Shown piece by piece: positions 1 through 8,198 of a DNA stretch of 64,000 nucleotides. The position numbers and the translations under genes were made by a program. Each line of letters opens with the position of its first letter. Position 1 is the first letter of the stretch. The notes under the pieces were generated by a model that worked only from the letters and a program-made list of their open reading frames with translations, was not told the origin of the DNA and made no database searches. The stretch is taken from assembly GCA_012842605.1 (NCBI GenBank), contig DUSN01000101.1, positions 108,617-172,616 of the forward strand, given 5' to 3'. This DNA comes from Clostridiales bacterium. GTDB taxonomy: Bacteria; Bacillota; Clostridia; Caldicoprobacterales; DTU083.

Positions 1-318
1 AGACTGTATATCATAACCGGTGATGAGCATTACCTGGACTTCGCCGAGTTTATCCATAATAATACCCGTCAGGCCAATGATGTGGATGGCAGCTTTGGAT
101 ATGCACTGCCAGGGTTGTCCCATGAGGGCGGCAGGTTTAGCGATCAGGTCTTTCAAAGTCATTATCACTGGCTGCCTTGGGTTACATATGTAGAGGTTGA
201 TCCTACCTCCCGTCTGTACGATACCTTTGGTGCATATGACATCAAAGGAGCTCAGAAGCTCAGCCCTGAAGAGAGAGCTGCAAGAAACCGTATCTATGAT
301 ACCTATGCCAAATTCTGA
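1..318 (+). CDS. 3' end of a probable alpha/alpha-barrel carbohydrate-active protein (5' end outside window)
   Basis: The reading frame is open from base 1 to the TGA at 316-318, so this is the last 105 codons of a gene that starts upstream of the window. The visible part begins with a helical-repeat-like stretch (ITGDEHYLDFA) of the kind common in alpha/alpha-toroid glycosidases and lyases. A Trp/Tyr/His-rich segment follows (residues SHYHWLPWVTYVEVDP), then a short charged tail. No catalytic motif is visible, so the family cannot be fixed. The idea of a polysaccharide-degrading enzyme rests partly on its neighbours, which are secreted esterases. A strong terminator about 100 bases downstream closes the transcript. 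Confidence is high that this is coding and low for the function. Confidence 0.75.
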   Translation, partial: RLYIITGDEHYLDFAEFIHNNTRQANDVDGSFGYALPGLSHEGGRFSDQVFQSHYHWLPWVTYVEVDPTSRLYDTFGAYDIKGAQKLSPEERAARNRIYDTYAKF

Positions 319-791
319 TCAGCAGCTTCTTATAAGATTAAGATTATATATATCATCTTGATAGCTATAGTGTCTGCCGCTGTTGATTATAGCAGCTTTC
401 ATAACCGGCAGGCAGAACTTAAAATTATGGTAAGTGAGCTCTTTTTCAGTATTTAATATAAAGCACTTACCATAATATTTTTTTTAAACATAACATTCAC
501 ATGCTTGCTTATTTGACATTTTTATTCTCATTTTATCAACATCTTGTCAAAAAACATCACTAAAGTGTGTCGTTATATATGTGTATTTGCAATATATTCA
601 GAATTCAGAAAATAAAAAAATTCAGTGGACATCCATGGTTTTACATTTTTTTCTAAATGAGATTGTTATACTATATATACACTCGAATGTATTAATTTTA
701 TATATGAATGGAGGTGGTTTTATTGATTGTCAGCATATAATCTTCTGGTATATAACAAAGCAAAAGTAAAAAAAGAGGAGTTGAGGCGAAT
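319..791. other. Intergenic region, AT-rich, with terminator and probable promoter of the next gene
   Basis: Apart from the terminator at 424-485, this AT-rich stretch holds no supported gene. The short open frames inside it have no ribosome binding site and biased AT composition. A TATACT at 667-672 is a possible -10 element for the following hydrolase, but no good -35 lies at 16-18 bases, so the promoter is not firmly placed. The ribosome binding site of the next gene (AGAGGAGTTGAGG) lies at about 774-786. Confidence 0.5.
424..485 (+). terminator. Rho-independent terminator
   Basis: A perfect 13-bp inverted repeat (arms 424-436 and 464-476, beginning ATTATGGTAAGTG) with a 27-base loop is followed directly by ATTTTTTTT. 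It ends the transcript of the partial gene at 1-318. The large loop is unusual, but the stem and T-tract are clear. Confidence 0.8.
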
Positions 792-2489
792 ATGTGTATT
801 AAGAGAATAGGAGTATTTATTCTGGTTTGCTCAATTCTGTTATTAGGCTTTTCTGCAATCCCTGCAGCAGGTGAAGAATCCGGTACAATCCTGCCGTTTG
901 TTCTAAGAAAAACCAGTTTTGCTTTTGAAGAACGTACTGACGCCCTCATTATTGATGCTGGCAAAGAGGTCATTGGCTCATCGCTGTCAATTTCAGACTT
1001 TGAAACACACGTACGCTCTACAAGAAAAGTTAACCCGAGTTATGTTTTCTATGACGGTCCCCGTGAGATTATAGACATTTACACCAGCAAGGTTAATGAT
1101 GTCGGTTCTCCGTCACCCACCGGACGTTATATAGTTATAGACTTCCATGATGTCGGATGGGGAGACGGCGGTACAACAAATGACGGCGGATATACATTTG
1201 ATTCACTGTATACCGTTACATTTAAGGGTACCCAGATTAACTGCACAGACGGATCTGCAATAATTCCCGATGGATTTGAACAGATCGGCGAATTTAACCC
1301 GGTGCTTGATAAGTTTACTTATGAAAGATCACCTGAAGGTATGGACTATGCCCAGTTCCTGAACACTGATGCTGAAGGACCTCTGCCCCTGATGGTATTC
1401 TTCCATGGCGGCGGACAGGGCAATGACATCTATACTCCTATCAGATTCAGTAACGGCGGTCCTGTATGGGCTTATCCCGAGAACCAGGCCAAGTATCCCT
1501 GCCATGTTATAGCTCCTCGTACAGGTTCAGGTTCTACAATGAACATGCAGAATGTTAAAGCCGTTATAGACAGACTGATAGCTGATGGTTATGTTGATCC
1601 CAACCGTATTTATGTTACCGGTTTCTCAATGGGTGGAGGCAACACCTGGAGTTTACTGAATGCTTATCCCGAACTGGCTGCAGCAGCAATGCCCCTTTGC
1701 CCTGCAGGCGGACCAAACGCACAAACTGCTCCATTATTTGCTTATCTGCCCCTTTGGATGATGGTTGACCAGGAAGACTTCCTGCTGGGTATGGTAAGAA
1801 ATACCCACAATACTTATGGTGGATACTGGAATGATTACAGATACACCGAAATTCCTGCTACCATCCTGTATGATCCTCCGTATAACGGCTGGAAGTTCGA
1901 CGGACACTCTGTATGGCTGGCTGCCTATAATGAGATAGATAAGTATGTAGAAGATGGTATGACAGCTATTGACTGGTTCTTCTCAAAGAGCAAGATCAGA
2001 GGCGTTGAAGAGGTTCAGGTTGTAACATATTCAAGGGAAGCTCCTGTTCTGCCTGGAACAGTAAAAGTAGATGTTAATTATAACGCTTCCGGTATTGCAA
2101 CAGAAGACCGTGCTGTAATATGGGAAGAAATTGATCCGCAGCTCTATGGCAATGATGGTCCTGGAGTATTTACAGTTAAGGGATCAATAGAAGGATGTGT
2201 TGAAAAAGCTATAGCAACTGTGACTGTTGTATACAGAAATCGAATCAATGATCTTGAGGAAACTGTTACAACACTGGATATTAATAATGGCAATAAGAAT
2301 GCTCTGACTGAAAAGCTGGGCAATGCAGAAAAGTTTATTTCACAATCTAAGTCCAAGCAAGCTGTTAATATGTTAAATGCCTTTATTAATCAGGTCAATG
2401 CCTTTAGAAATGCAGGCAAATTGACTGATGCACAGGCTGTAGAGCTGGTTGAAGCAGCAAGAGAAACAATAAGGAACATTACAGACTAA
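792..2489 (+). CDS. Secreted alpha/beta hydrolase (esterase/PHB-depolymerase-like) with C-terminal FIMAH-like domain
   Basis: A 565-residue exported hydrolase. Residues 1-27 form a signal peptide (basic start, long hydrophobic core, AAG-E cleavage region). Residues about 30-175 form a beta-rich N-terminal domain. The hydrolase domain follows, with the oxyanion loop HGGG near residue 207 and the nucleophile elbow GFSMGG with Ser279. This layout is typical of secreted esterases that release acyl groups from plant polysaccharides. The last 80 residues are helical and resemble a FIMAH domain (NQVNAFRNAGKLTDAQAVEL), often found at the ends of extracellular enzymes. The hydrolase and N-terminal domains are paralogous to those of the gene at 4573, but this one ends differently, without a dockerin. 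The start is ATG 792 behind AGAGGAG. The substrate is unknown. Confidence 0.85.
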   Translation: MCIKRIGVFILVCSILLLGFSAIPAAGEESGTILPFVLRKTSFAFEERTDALIIDAGKEVIGSSLSISDFETHVRSTRKVNPSYVFYDGPREIIDIYTSKVNDVGSPSPTGRYIVIDFHDVGWGDGGTTNDGGYTFDSLYTVTFKGTQINCTDGSAIIPDGFEQIGEFNPVLDKFTYERSPEGMDYAQFLNTDAEGPLPLMVFFHGGGQGNDIYTPIRFSNGGPVWAYPENQAKYPCHVIAPRTGSGSTMNMQNVKAVIDRLIADGYVDPNRIYVTGFSMGGGNTWSLLNAYPELAAAAMPLCPAGGPNAQTAPLFAYLPLWMMVDQEDFLLGMVRNTHNTYGGYWNDYRYTEIPATILYDPPYNGWKFDGHSVWLAAYNEIDKYVEDGMTAIDWFFSKSKIRGVEEVQVVTYSREAPVLPGTVKVDVNYNASGIATEDRAVIWEEIDPQLYGNDGPGVFTVKGSIEGCVEKAIATVTVVYRNRINDLEETVTTLDINNGNKNALTEKLGNAEKFISQSKSKQAVNMLNAFINQVNAFRNAGKLTDAQAVELVEAARETIRNITD

Positions 2490-2630
2490 AAGATTCAGTT
2501 ATGGTTTTATTCAAGCATAAAACTGAGATGATTAAGTAACGGATGCAGGATTATGAATTTATATGCAGCAAAACAGCTGTACAGGCATAATAAATATTAG
2601 AAGCAGTCAAATATATACCTTAATAATAAT

Positions 2631-2671
2631 TATGAGGCCGACTGTACATTATTTGTTTAATCGGCCTCATA
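2631..2671. terminator. Bidirectional terminator between convergent genes
   Basis: An 11-bp perfect stem (TATGAGGCCGA at 2631-2641 with its complement at 2661-2671) and a 19-base loop lie between the convergent hydrolase gene and the cohesin-like gene. Both flanks are AT-rich, and TATTTT follows on the plus side. It probably serves both transcripts. Confidence 0.75.
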
Positions 2672-2697
2672 TATTTTAAGTCTCTTTTTATGATGTT

Positions 2698-3330
2698 TTA
2701 TCCGACTTTTTTTCTCTTTACATAGAAAAAAATTACTACTGCTGCTGCAACAGTTGCGCCACACAGTATCATCCAAAGGGCATACTGCATTTGTTTTAGA
2801 TTAGACTCTGGATCCGGTTTTGGATTCGTCGTTGGATCTGACACCGGCGAAACGTCTATTTTTTCATTGAGGGTAAGCAGGCTGCTGTTTGTATTGTCCT
2901 TATCTATAACCTGGACATACTTGGCTTCCTTTACCAAAATAAACTGATCAGGCTCTCCTGAATGCTCAAATACCAAAAAGCCAATATCCAGTACTCCGTC
3001 CTTTGGTGCATAATCATTGCTACCGTGATAAAACCCAAAGTATGTTCTGCCGTTTTTTTCTACCATCGGTGTTGTGTACGCTGTACCGATGGTTTCTGAC
3101 TTTTCAAAGCTAAGAAGCTTTAGTCCCGGTGTGTACTCTATTTCAAACTCCGCCCCGGCAATGGCATACGGAACCTTCAATGTGATAGGAACGCGCACCT
3201 CATTTGCTTCATTGGGGCTCGCAGTTGACGCATTGATATTTTGTGAAAAGCAGAAAACAGTAAAAAATATTAATAATAGTATGTTTAACATCTTTTCTTT
3301 GAAATGCATAACTCTACTTCTGATATGCAT
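2698..3330 (-). CDS. Membrane-anchored cohesin-like surface protein
   Basis: A 210-residue protein with an N-terminal signal sequence (hydrophobic stretch at about residues 14-34). A beta-sandwich domain of about 130 residues follows and reads like a divergent cohesin (VPITLKVPYAIAGAEFEIEY, then GLKLLSF, then GVLDIGFLVFE). Next come a Pro/Asp-rich linker and one transmembrane helix near the C-terminus (about 182-203) ending in KRKKVG. The sandwich would therefore face outside, tethered to the membrane. Start ATG 3330 has AGGAGG eight bases upstream. In cellulosome-type systems, cohesins bind dockerins of enzymes. A dockerin-bearing hydrolase lies 1.2 kb away on the other strand, which suggests, but does not prove, that the two are partners. 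The cohesin call rests on pattern only; the domain could be another carbohydrate-binding-like sandwich. Confidence 0.7.
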   Translation of the reverse strand: MHIRSRVMHFKEKMLNILLLIFFTVFCFSQNINASTASPNEANEVRVPITLKVPYAIAGAEFEIEYTPGLKLLSFEKSETIGTAYTTPMVEKNGRTYFGFYHGSNDYAPKDGVLDIGFLVFEHSGEPDQFILVKEAKYVQVIDKDNTNSSLLTLNEKIDVSPVSDPTTNPKPDPESNLKQMQYALWMILCGATVAAAVVIFFYVKRKKVG

Positions 3331-3693
3331 TGCTAATACCTCCTAGCTTTAGATAATATTATTGGTGATCAGCGGCTCTTTGATGTCTGTATGGACATTC
3401 TCCTGCAAGCTTATTCCCATTAATATTGAATTCTGAAGAATTGTTTCTGCTGATTTTTTTGCGATTTCGCCCAGGTATACGGCGTACCAGCTATTGTATG
3501 CAGTTCTTAGATTCTTTAGACAGTTCGATATTTATTGCTGTTTATAGTATGAGCAGATAATTCTTTGAACCAGTATTGCACCTTTAGTAAAAGTGGTTTG
3601 CAGCATGTGTTAATATGTTATAAAAACGTAGGGAATCTTATACTCGCCAGTACTTTTTATTGTTAAAAATATTGGTGATGTCGATAATATTGC

Positions 3694-3722
3694 TTGACAA
3701 TTCCCATTATATGGATTAATAT
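3694..3722 (+). promoter_or_regulatory. Sigma-A-type promoter
   Basis: A perfect -35 TTGACA (3694-3699), a 17-base spacer and a -10 TAATAT (3717-3722) point toward the dockerin hydrolase 850 bases downstream. A short palindrome (TATTG T CAATA) sits at the expected start site and could be an operator. It may alternatively serve an unannotated small RNA. Confidence 0.6.
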
Positions 3723-4046
3723 TAATATTGTCAATAATATATATAAATATTTAGTAGATTATATATATAATAATACCATTCATGTTTTCGAAAACACACA
3801 AATGAACCAGAATACTCGGCATTCTCATACAAATCGTATAACTATTCAAATCATTTATCGTATCGTTAGTCGTACTTGCGTTTCTTGATGTTGCAGAAAT
3901 AAACAACTTTGACTGGAGTCAATGCAAAAAAACGTCATTCATTTAGCACCAGGGCTGTTTCAGAGAGATACCAGCATGCTTGCAAACTCATTCCGGCATC
4001 ATTAATAGGTACTGGAGTGTGACTTTCGTGCAGGCAAAAATATTAC

Positions 4047-4065
4047 ATAACTTATCATAAGTTAT
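4047..4065. repeat. 9-bp perfect inverted repeat, possible operator
   Basis: ATAACTTAT, one C, ATAAGTTAT: a perfect palindrome with a single central base inside the long leader region. It has no T-tract and is pure AT apart from the inner C/G pair, so a protein-binding site is more likely than a terminator. No regulator gene lies next to it. Confidence 0.4.
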
Positions 4066-4572
4066 AACCGGCATGATATAACTCAACCGGCTCATATTTC
4101 TATTATATTTTGGATAACCAAACTGCTCTGGCAGTAAAAGATCTATTTACTGTGTACATTAGACACGAATTTTGCACTGAACTTACTTGATGATGACTGA
4201 CTAAAAGAGATAATTACCGGTAGGGACTCTACGGTGTTCTGTTCATTCATAGCAGTATTCTGCCATTACCACTGAAATACTTGTTATAGATCATATAGTA
4301 TGCCATATCAATCAAACATTCAAACAACAGTTGGACTACACAAGTTTCACAGGATCGTCTTTCATATCGTCGCTATATTCTATGCACATTGATTAAACTA
4401 CTGGGTTTCTGCCGGTGGTATATGAATGAAAAGAAGGAGGTGATAACAAAGATCCGCCTTTTGTATAAAGCGGGTCCGCTTATCACGTTGCGCGTAAGCA
4501 ACGAGGCTGAAAACAGAGAACCACAGCTCCAGAATAAAAGGAGGCAAAATTACATTTTTGGAGGGATCATGT

Positions 4573-7404
4573 ATGTTGAAAAAAATAGCATCGATATTGT
4601 TGACGCTAATTATGCTGACATCCGTGTTTTCAGGAAAAATTTCATATTCAGCCCAGGAAGAAAGCATCACATGGCGGCAGGTTCATCCTTCTGATATTGT
4701 AATAGGCAAGTACTATCTGGTCGTATCCGAACATGGTGCGCTTACCAACGCGCAGGCTACAATCAGCACACCCGGGGATGTCACAGGCGACACCCAGATA
4801 GGATTGGCTGTTAAGCCTGTGACATACGATGAAAACGGATTAATTGTATCAGAAGTAACAGGTGACATGATCTGGCAGTTTGGTGTTGGTGCAAACACTG
4901 CAGCAGCATCCGGCGATATTGGTGAAGGATCCGGCTACTATCTGCTGAATGCAGCACCCGGCCCGGGCGGTGGCACACTGCCCCTGAGAAGGGAATCCAG
5001 CTTCAACGCACAGCATGCACCCATCAATACCACAGGAGCAGCTATCAATGGCAATCAGCAGAGTCTGATGATGCATGTTCTGGATGAAGAAGAAGGCACG
5101 GTAGGATTCTACTACTGGGGCGGAAACAACCAGTGGAACTTTGCTCTGCACAGCACAGAAGACGGCTTCACTGCAAAGAGTTATGCTGCAAGCGCAACTT
5201 CTGCAGCACAAGTGTTTGCGCAGCTGCAGGAATCACCGGCTTTGAAGCTGTATGAACCCAATGTGGATGTTGGTGAGGAGCACTATGTATTAGCTACTGC
5301 CGGCGAGAATGGTACAATAAGCCCCACTTCACTGACAGGTCATGTTTGGGTAAAAAAGGGTGAAGATGTAACCTTCACATTCTACCCTGCATTAGGATTT
5401 GAAGTAGATAAAGTTATTGTTAATGACGAAGAAGTTACTGTTGAAGACAACACCTACACAATAGAGGACGTCAACGAAGACGGAATAAGAATCCATGTAA
5501 CATTCAGACCTGCTTCTAATACTGTGGATGTACCGTTCATAGTTTACAATGACATATTTGCTGTAGGTAACGTAACAACAGCAGTCATCATCGACCTTGG
5601 CGAAGGCAAAGCAGCTAACCTTGCCGACCTGAGTGCCGACATGTTCTCAGTGGCTGCCAGGAACACAAGGCTTGACGGCACAACCGTAATTTTTGACGGA
5701 ACACGCAAGATATCCAGGGTATATGTAAACGATGAGCCCGAGCCTCTCGGATATATACTGCCTGCACCGGGATCCGACGATCTTGTAACCGATACACCCG
5801 AGAGCGGACGTTATATCATAATTGAACTTGAGTTCTGGGATGCCAATGGCTACTTGTCCGGTGCAATGGTATCCGGCAACCTGCAGAACTCATTCTCTGC
5901 AATACTCAATTACCGCATCAATGCAAACCGTGAGATTAAACTGACAGATGGAACCTCCATAGTTCCGATGTTTATACAGGAAGAAGTAGTTAACCATGCA
6001 CTTGACAAGTTTGTTCCGGACCAGACAAATCCGGGCGGAAGCGGCAACATGAACATACTGATTTCAATTGATGAAGCTTGGGAAGAACTCGGACCTCTGC
6101 CGTTATTCATCTACAACCATGGCGGCGGCCGCGGCGGCCCTAATGATGATCCGTTTGCTCCTGTTCAAACTGCTAACGGTGCAGCTTATCTTTCCAAGCT
6201 CCAGCTGAAGTACCCCGGCAAATACCATGCACACATCATAGCTACACAAAACCATTCTGACAACGCAGCCAACAACCAGGCCCTTATAGCATATGTTACA
6301 AAGTTGGCTGAAGAAGGTAAGGTAGACCTGAAACGTGTATACATGTCCGGTTTCTCAATGGGTAGTATGTACACAGTAGGCTTCTATACCCGTTATCCCG
6401 AGTTCCTTGCTGCAATTGTTCCGCTTGCAGGAGGTAATTTGCCATCAGAAGATAGGCTCAATGAGAACCCAGAGTACACAAATACTGCTATTTGGGCATT
6501 CACTCATAAAGATGACTTCATGGGCACTACCTGGACCAACTACTTCTCAACCGGCGCAGGCGCCAGCGGATTATACCATAATGCCAATGTATCCGTAATG
6601 GATACCAACCAGGCCTTTAACTTCCCGTTCTACGGCTACGACTGGACACCCCATGAGACCGAAGCTCAGGCGTTCAGCAACCTAATAGGTCAAGGCAAGA
6701 CTCTCTTCAAATATGGCCCGGGCCATGAAGAGTTCGCAGGTCAGACCATTTTTGACTGGATGTTTGCACAGGTAAGGGCTCCGGAGGGCACTGTTAAAGT
6801 CAAGCTGAACGGCGATCCCGTCATTGATGAAAAAGAAAAGGCCGAGTATTTGCTTTCCGCTGCAAATATGGATAAAGTAGCAACAGTAACAGCATGGATT
6901 GAAGTAGACGGTGAATACTTCTCCGGCAACTCAGTAGAAGGCCTGAACGGCTTCCAGGTTCTTGGCGATATCGTTTGGGAAAGCAAAGGCGGTTCATTGT
7001 GGAGCGGAAGGATAACCCTTATTAACTTAGACGGCGGTGTTTCATCTGCTCCCTACACTAATATACTGAAGCTGACATTGAGTCCCAAGGAAAAGCTGGG
7101 AACAACTGATGTGAAGCTTGCACGTATTGTTATCAGCGGTTATAATGCAGAAAACAAGGCAGTATACTTTAATTCCATGATTCTCAATGATACTGTCACA
7201 ACTGAAATTACACCGTACTACTCCAGGTATGATATCAACCGCGACGGAATAGTAGACCAGCTCGACTTGACTGCTGCACAGCTTTATTATGCAGCACGTG
7301 AAGGCGATGACAACTGGGATGCTGCCAAGATTGCCGACGTGAACGAGGATGGCCGTGTCGATATAGAAGACTTCATCCTGATTCTCAACCATATCGTCTG
7401 GTAA
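4573..7404 (+). CDS. Large secreted alpha/beta hydrolase with cohesin-like module and type I dockerin
   Basis: A 943-residue exported multidomain protein. The order is: signal peptide (1-26); an uncharacterised beta-rich region (about 30-220); a bacterial surface repeat (about 235-314, AGENGTISP then GFEVDKVIVN); a beta domain shared with the 792 gene (about 320-465); the hydrolase domain (about 473-733, HGGGRGG oxyanion loop, GFSMGS with nucleophile Ser595, GPGHEEF as likely catalytic His); a cohesin-like sandwich (about 740-870); and a C-terminal type I dockerin (885-942) with two calcium loops, DINRDGIVDQLD and DVNEDGRVDIED. It is probably an esterase acting on plant cell-wall polymers and docked to a cohesin partner, possibly the anchored protein at 2698-3330. 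ATG 4573 is preferred to TTG 4558 because GGAGGG sits seven bases before it. The exact substrate is unknown. Confidence 0.88.
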   Translation: MLKKIASILLTLIMLTSVFSGKISYSAQEESITWRQVHPSDIVIGKYYLVVSEHGALTNAQATISTPGDVTGDTQIGLAVKPVTYDENGLIVSEVTGDMIWQFGVGANTAAASGDIGEGSGYYLLNAAPGPGGGTLPLRRESSFNAQHAPINTTGAAINGNQQSLMMHVLDEEEGTVGFYYWGGNNQWNFALHSTEDGFTAKSYAASATSAAQVFAQLQESPALKLYEPNVDVGEEHYVLATAGENGTISPTSLTGHVWVKKGEDVTFTFYPALGFEVDKVIVNDEEVTVEDNTYTIEDVNEDGIRIHVTFRPASNTVDVPFIVYNDIFAVGNVTTAVIIDLGEGKAANLADLSADMFSVAARNTRLDGTTVIFDGTRKISRVYVNDEPEPLGYILPAPGSDDLVTDTPESGRYIIIELEFWDANGYLSGAMVSGNLQNSFSAILNYRINANREIKLTDGTSIVPMFIQEEVVNHALDKFVPDQTNPGGSGNMNILISIDEAWEELGPLPLFIYNHGGGRGGPNDDPFAPVQTANGAAYLSKLQLKYPGKYHAHIIATQNHSDNAANNQALIAYVTKLAEEGKVDLKRVYMSGFSMGSMYTVGFYTRYPEFLAAIVPLAGGNLPSEDRLNENPEYTNTAIWAFTHKDDFMGTTWTNYFSTGAGASGLYHNANVSVMDTNQAFNFPFYGYDWTPHETEAQAFSNLIGQGKTLFKYGPGHEEFAGQTIFDWMFAQVRAPEGTVKVKLNGDPVIDEKEKAEYLLSAANMDKVATVTAWIEVDGEYFSGNSVEGLNGFQVLGDIVWESKGGSLWSGRITLINLDGGVSSAPYTNILKLTLSPKEKLGTTDVKLARIVISGYNAENKAVYFNSMILNDTVTTEITPYYSRYDINRDGIVDQLDLTAAQLYYAAREGDDNWDAAKIADVNEDGRVDIEDFILILNHIVW

Positions 7405-7436
7405 AAATAGTGTTTTTGATATCCCCTGATAGAATG

Positions 7437-7524
7437 TAACCGCCGTTGGTAATACATAGTCTCCCCGGGAATATGTATTTTCCCGGGAAGACTATAGCGG
7501 CGGTTATCAAATTGCCTTTTTTTT
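7437..7524 (+). terminator. Rho-independent terminator with long compound hairpin
   Basis: The outer arms TAACCGCCG (7437-7445) and CGGCGGTTA (7498-7506) enclose an inner hairpin (ATAGTCT...CCCGGGA...TCCCGGG...AGACTAT). A run of eight T ends at 7524. It ends the dockerin hydrolase transcript. Confidence 0.85.
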
Positions 7525-8198
7525 ACATCACAGAACAGTTATAGGAATTTCCCAATATAAAGTTGATATCCTGGTTGATAAAATTGCATATTTTATGATA
7601 TATTGACAATATAGTTAATAAATGCTATATTTTATATATGAGTAAAGTTCCCTTTTGAAGGGTGAGATAAATACTATTCTTAATTTAATAATGTTAATAA
7701 TGTAAGTTTTCTTGCTTTTGAGATAATTATGGGAAAACTTCATACATGCCGCATACATACCACATACATACCATACATATCACACAAAACAGCAAATATA
7801 TATCCGGATATTCCCATAAGAGTCTCTGTTAACTCAGTCGGGATATTCTATATCATGTAAAAAATTAAATCTTTAGCCTTACTTTATCAAGCATCTAAGG
7901 TATAGTACACGTGGTTGTTTTTCGAATCATGCCCCTCAGGGCTGAGCAGTGTTAGTTTTTATACATTAGTTGCTTTCTTGAAAAAATTCTAAAGACCATC
8001 TATCATTTGGTCAACTTATAAATTAAAAAATCTTCAAAGGATACTATAAATCTATAGACTTATCAGCAGCATTAATATGTACGGCTTTTACAGCAGCACA
8101 GGGAGGAGTTTTTCTGTTATCTAAAACTGGCTAATTCTTTAGCCCGTCGGGTAATAAAAATATACCCGATTGATATATAGATATAAGGAGAACTAACC
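7525..8198. other. Intergenic region and probable long leader of the arabinofuranosidase operon
   Basis: No gene is visible. The region holds the promoter at 7603-7631 and then about 560 nt of AT-rich sequence. Features seen are an 8-bp inverted repeat AAGTTTTC/GAAAACTT (7704-7711 and 7733-7740), an imperfect tandem of CATACATACCA-like units (about 7741-7795), a direct repeat GGATATTC near 7808 and 7842, and a 7-bp hairpin TCGGGTA/TACCCGA (8147-8169) just upstream of the ribosome binding site. No known riboswitch class was recognised. Confidence 0.5.
7603..7631 (+). promoter_or_regulatory. Sigma-A-type promoter of the arabinofuranosidase/ABC importer operon
   Basis: TTGACA (7603-7608), a 17-base spacer and TATATT (7626-7631). 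It follows the terminator of the previous gene and is the best promoter before the GH51 gene. It implies an untranslated leader of about 560 nt, long enough for RNA-based control. Confidence 0.65.

Larger units (their letters stand above)
3331..4572. other. Long AT-rich divergent intergenic region (leader of the dockerin hydrolase)
   Basis: About 1.24 kb without a convincing gene, lying between divergent secreted-protein genes. It contains a well-formed plus-strand promoter (3694-3722), a 9-bp perfect inverted repeat (4047-4065) and several short AT-rich palindromes. The short open frames here lack ribosome binding sites. The first AAGGAGG (4538-4544) stands 13 bases ahead of a TTG at 4558. 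The better-spaced GGAGGG (4560-4565) sits seven bases before ATG 4573. If the promoter at 3694 drives the hydrolase gene, the untranslated leader is about 840 nt. Confidence 0.5.

Noticed and set aside
3694..3888. 64-codon open frame on the plus strand
   Set aside because: Its start codon is the TTG of a promoter -35 box, it has no ribosome binding site, and its composition (Ile/Asn/Tyr/Thr) simply reflects AT-rich DNA.
4389..4694. 101-codon plus-strand frame overlapping the start of the dockerin hydrolase
   Set aside because: It runs into the signal-peptide region of the hydrolase in another frame and has no family resemblance.
7741..7795. CATACATACCA-like tandem repeats, considered as a CRISPR-like or binding-site array
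   Set aside because: Units are imperfect, about 9-11 bases long with no spacers, so this is only a short low-complexity repeat.
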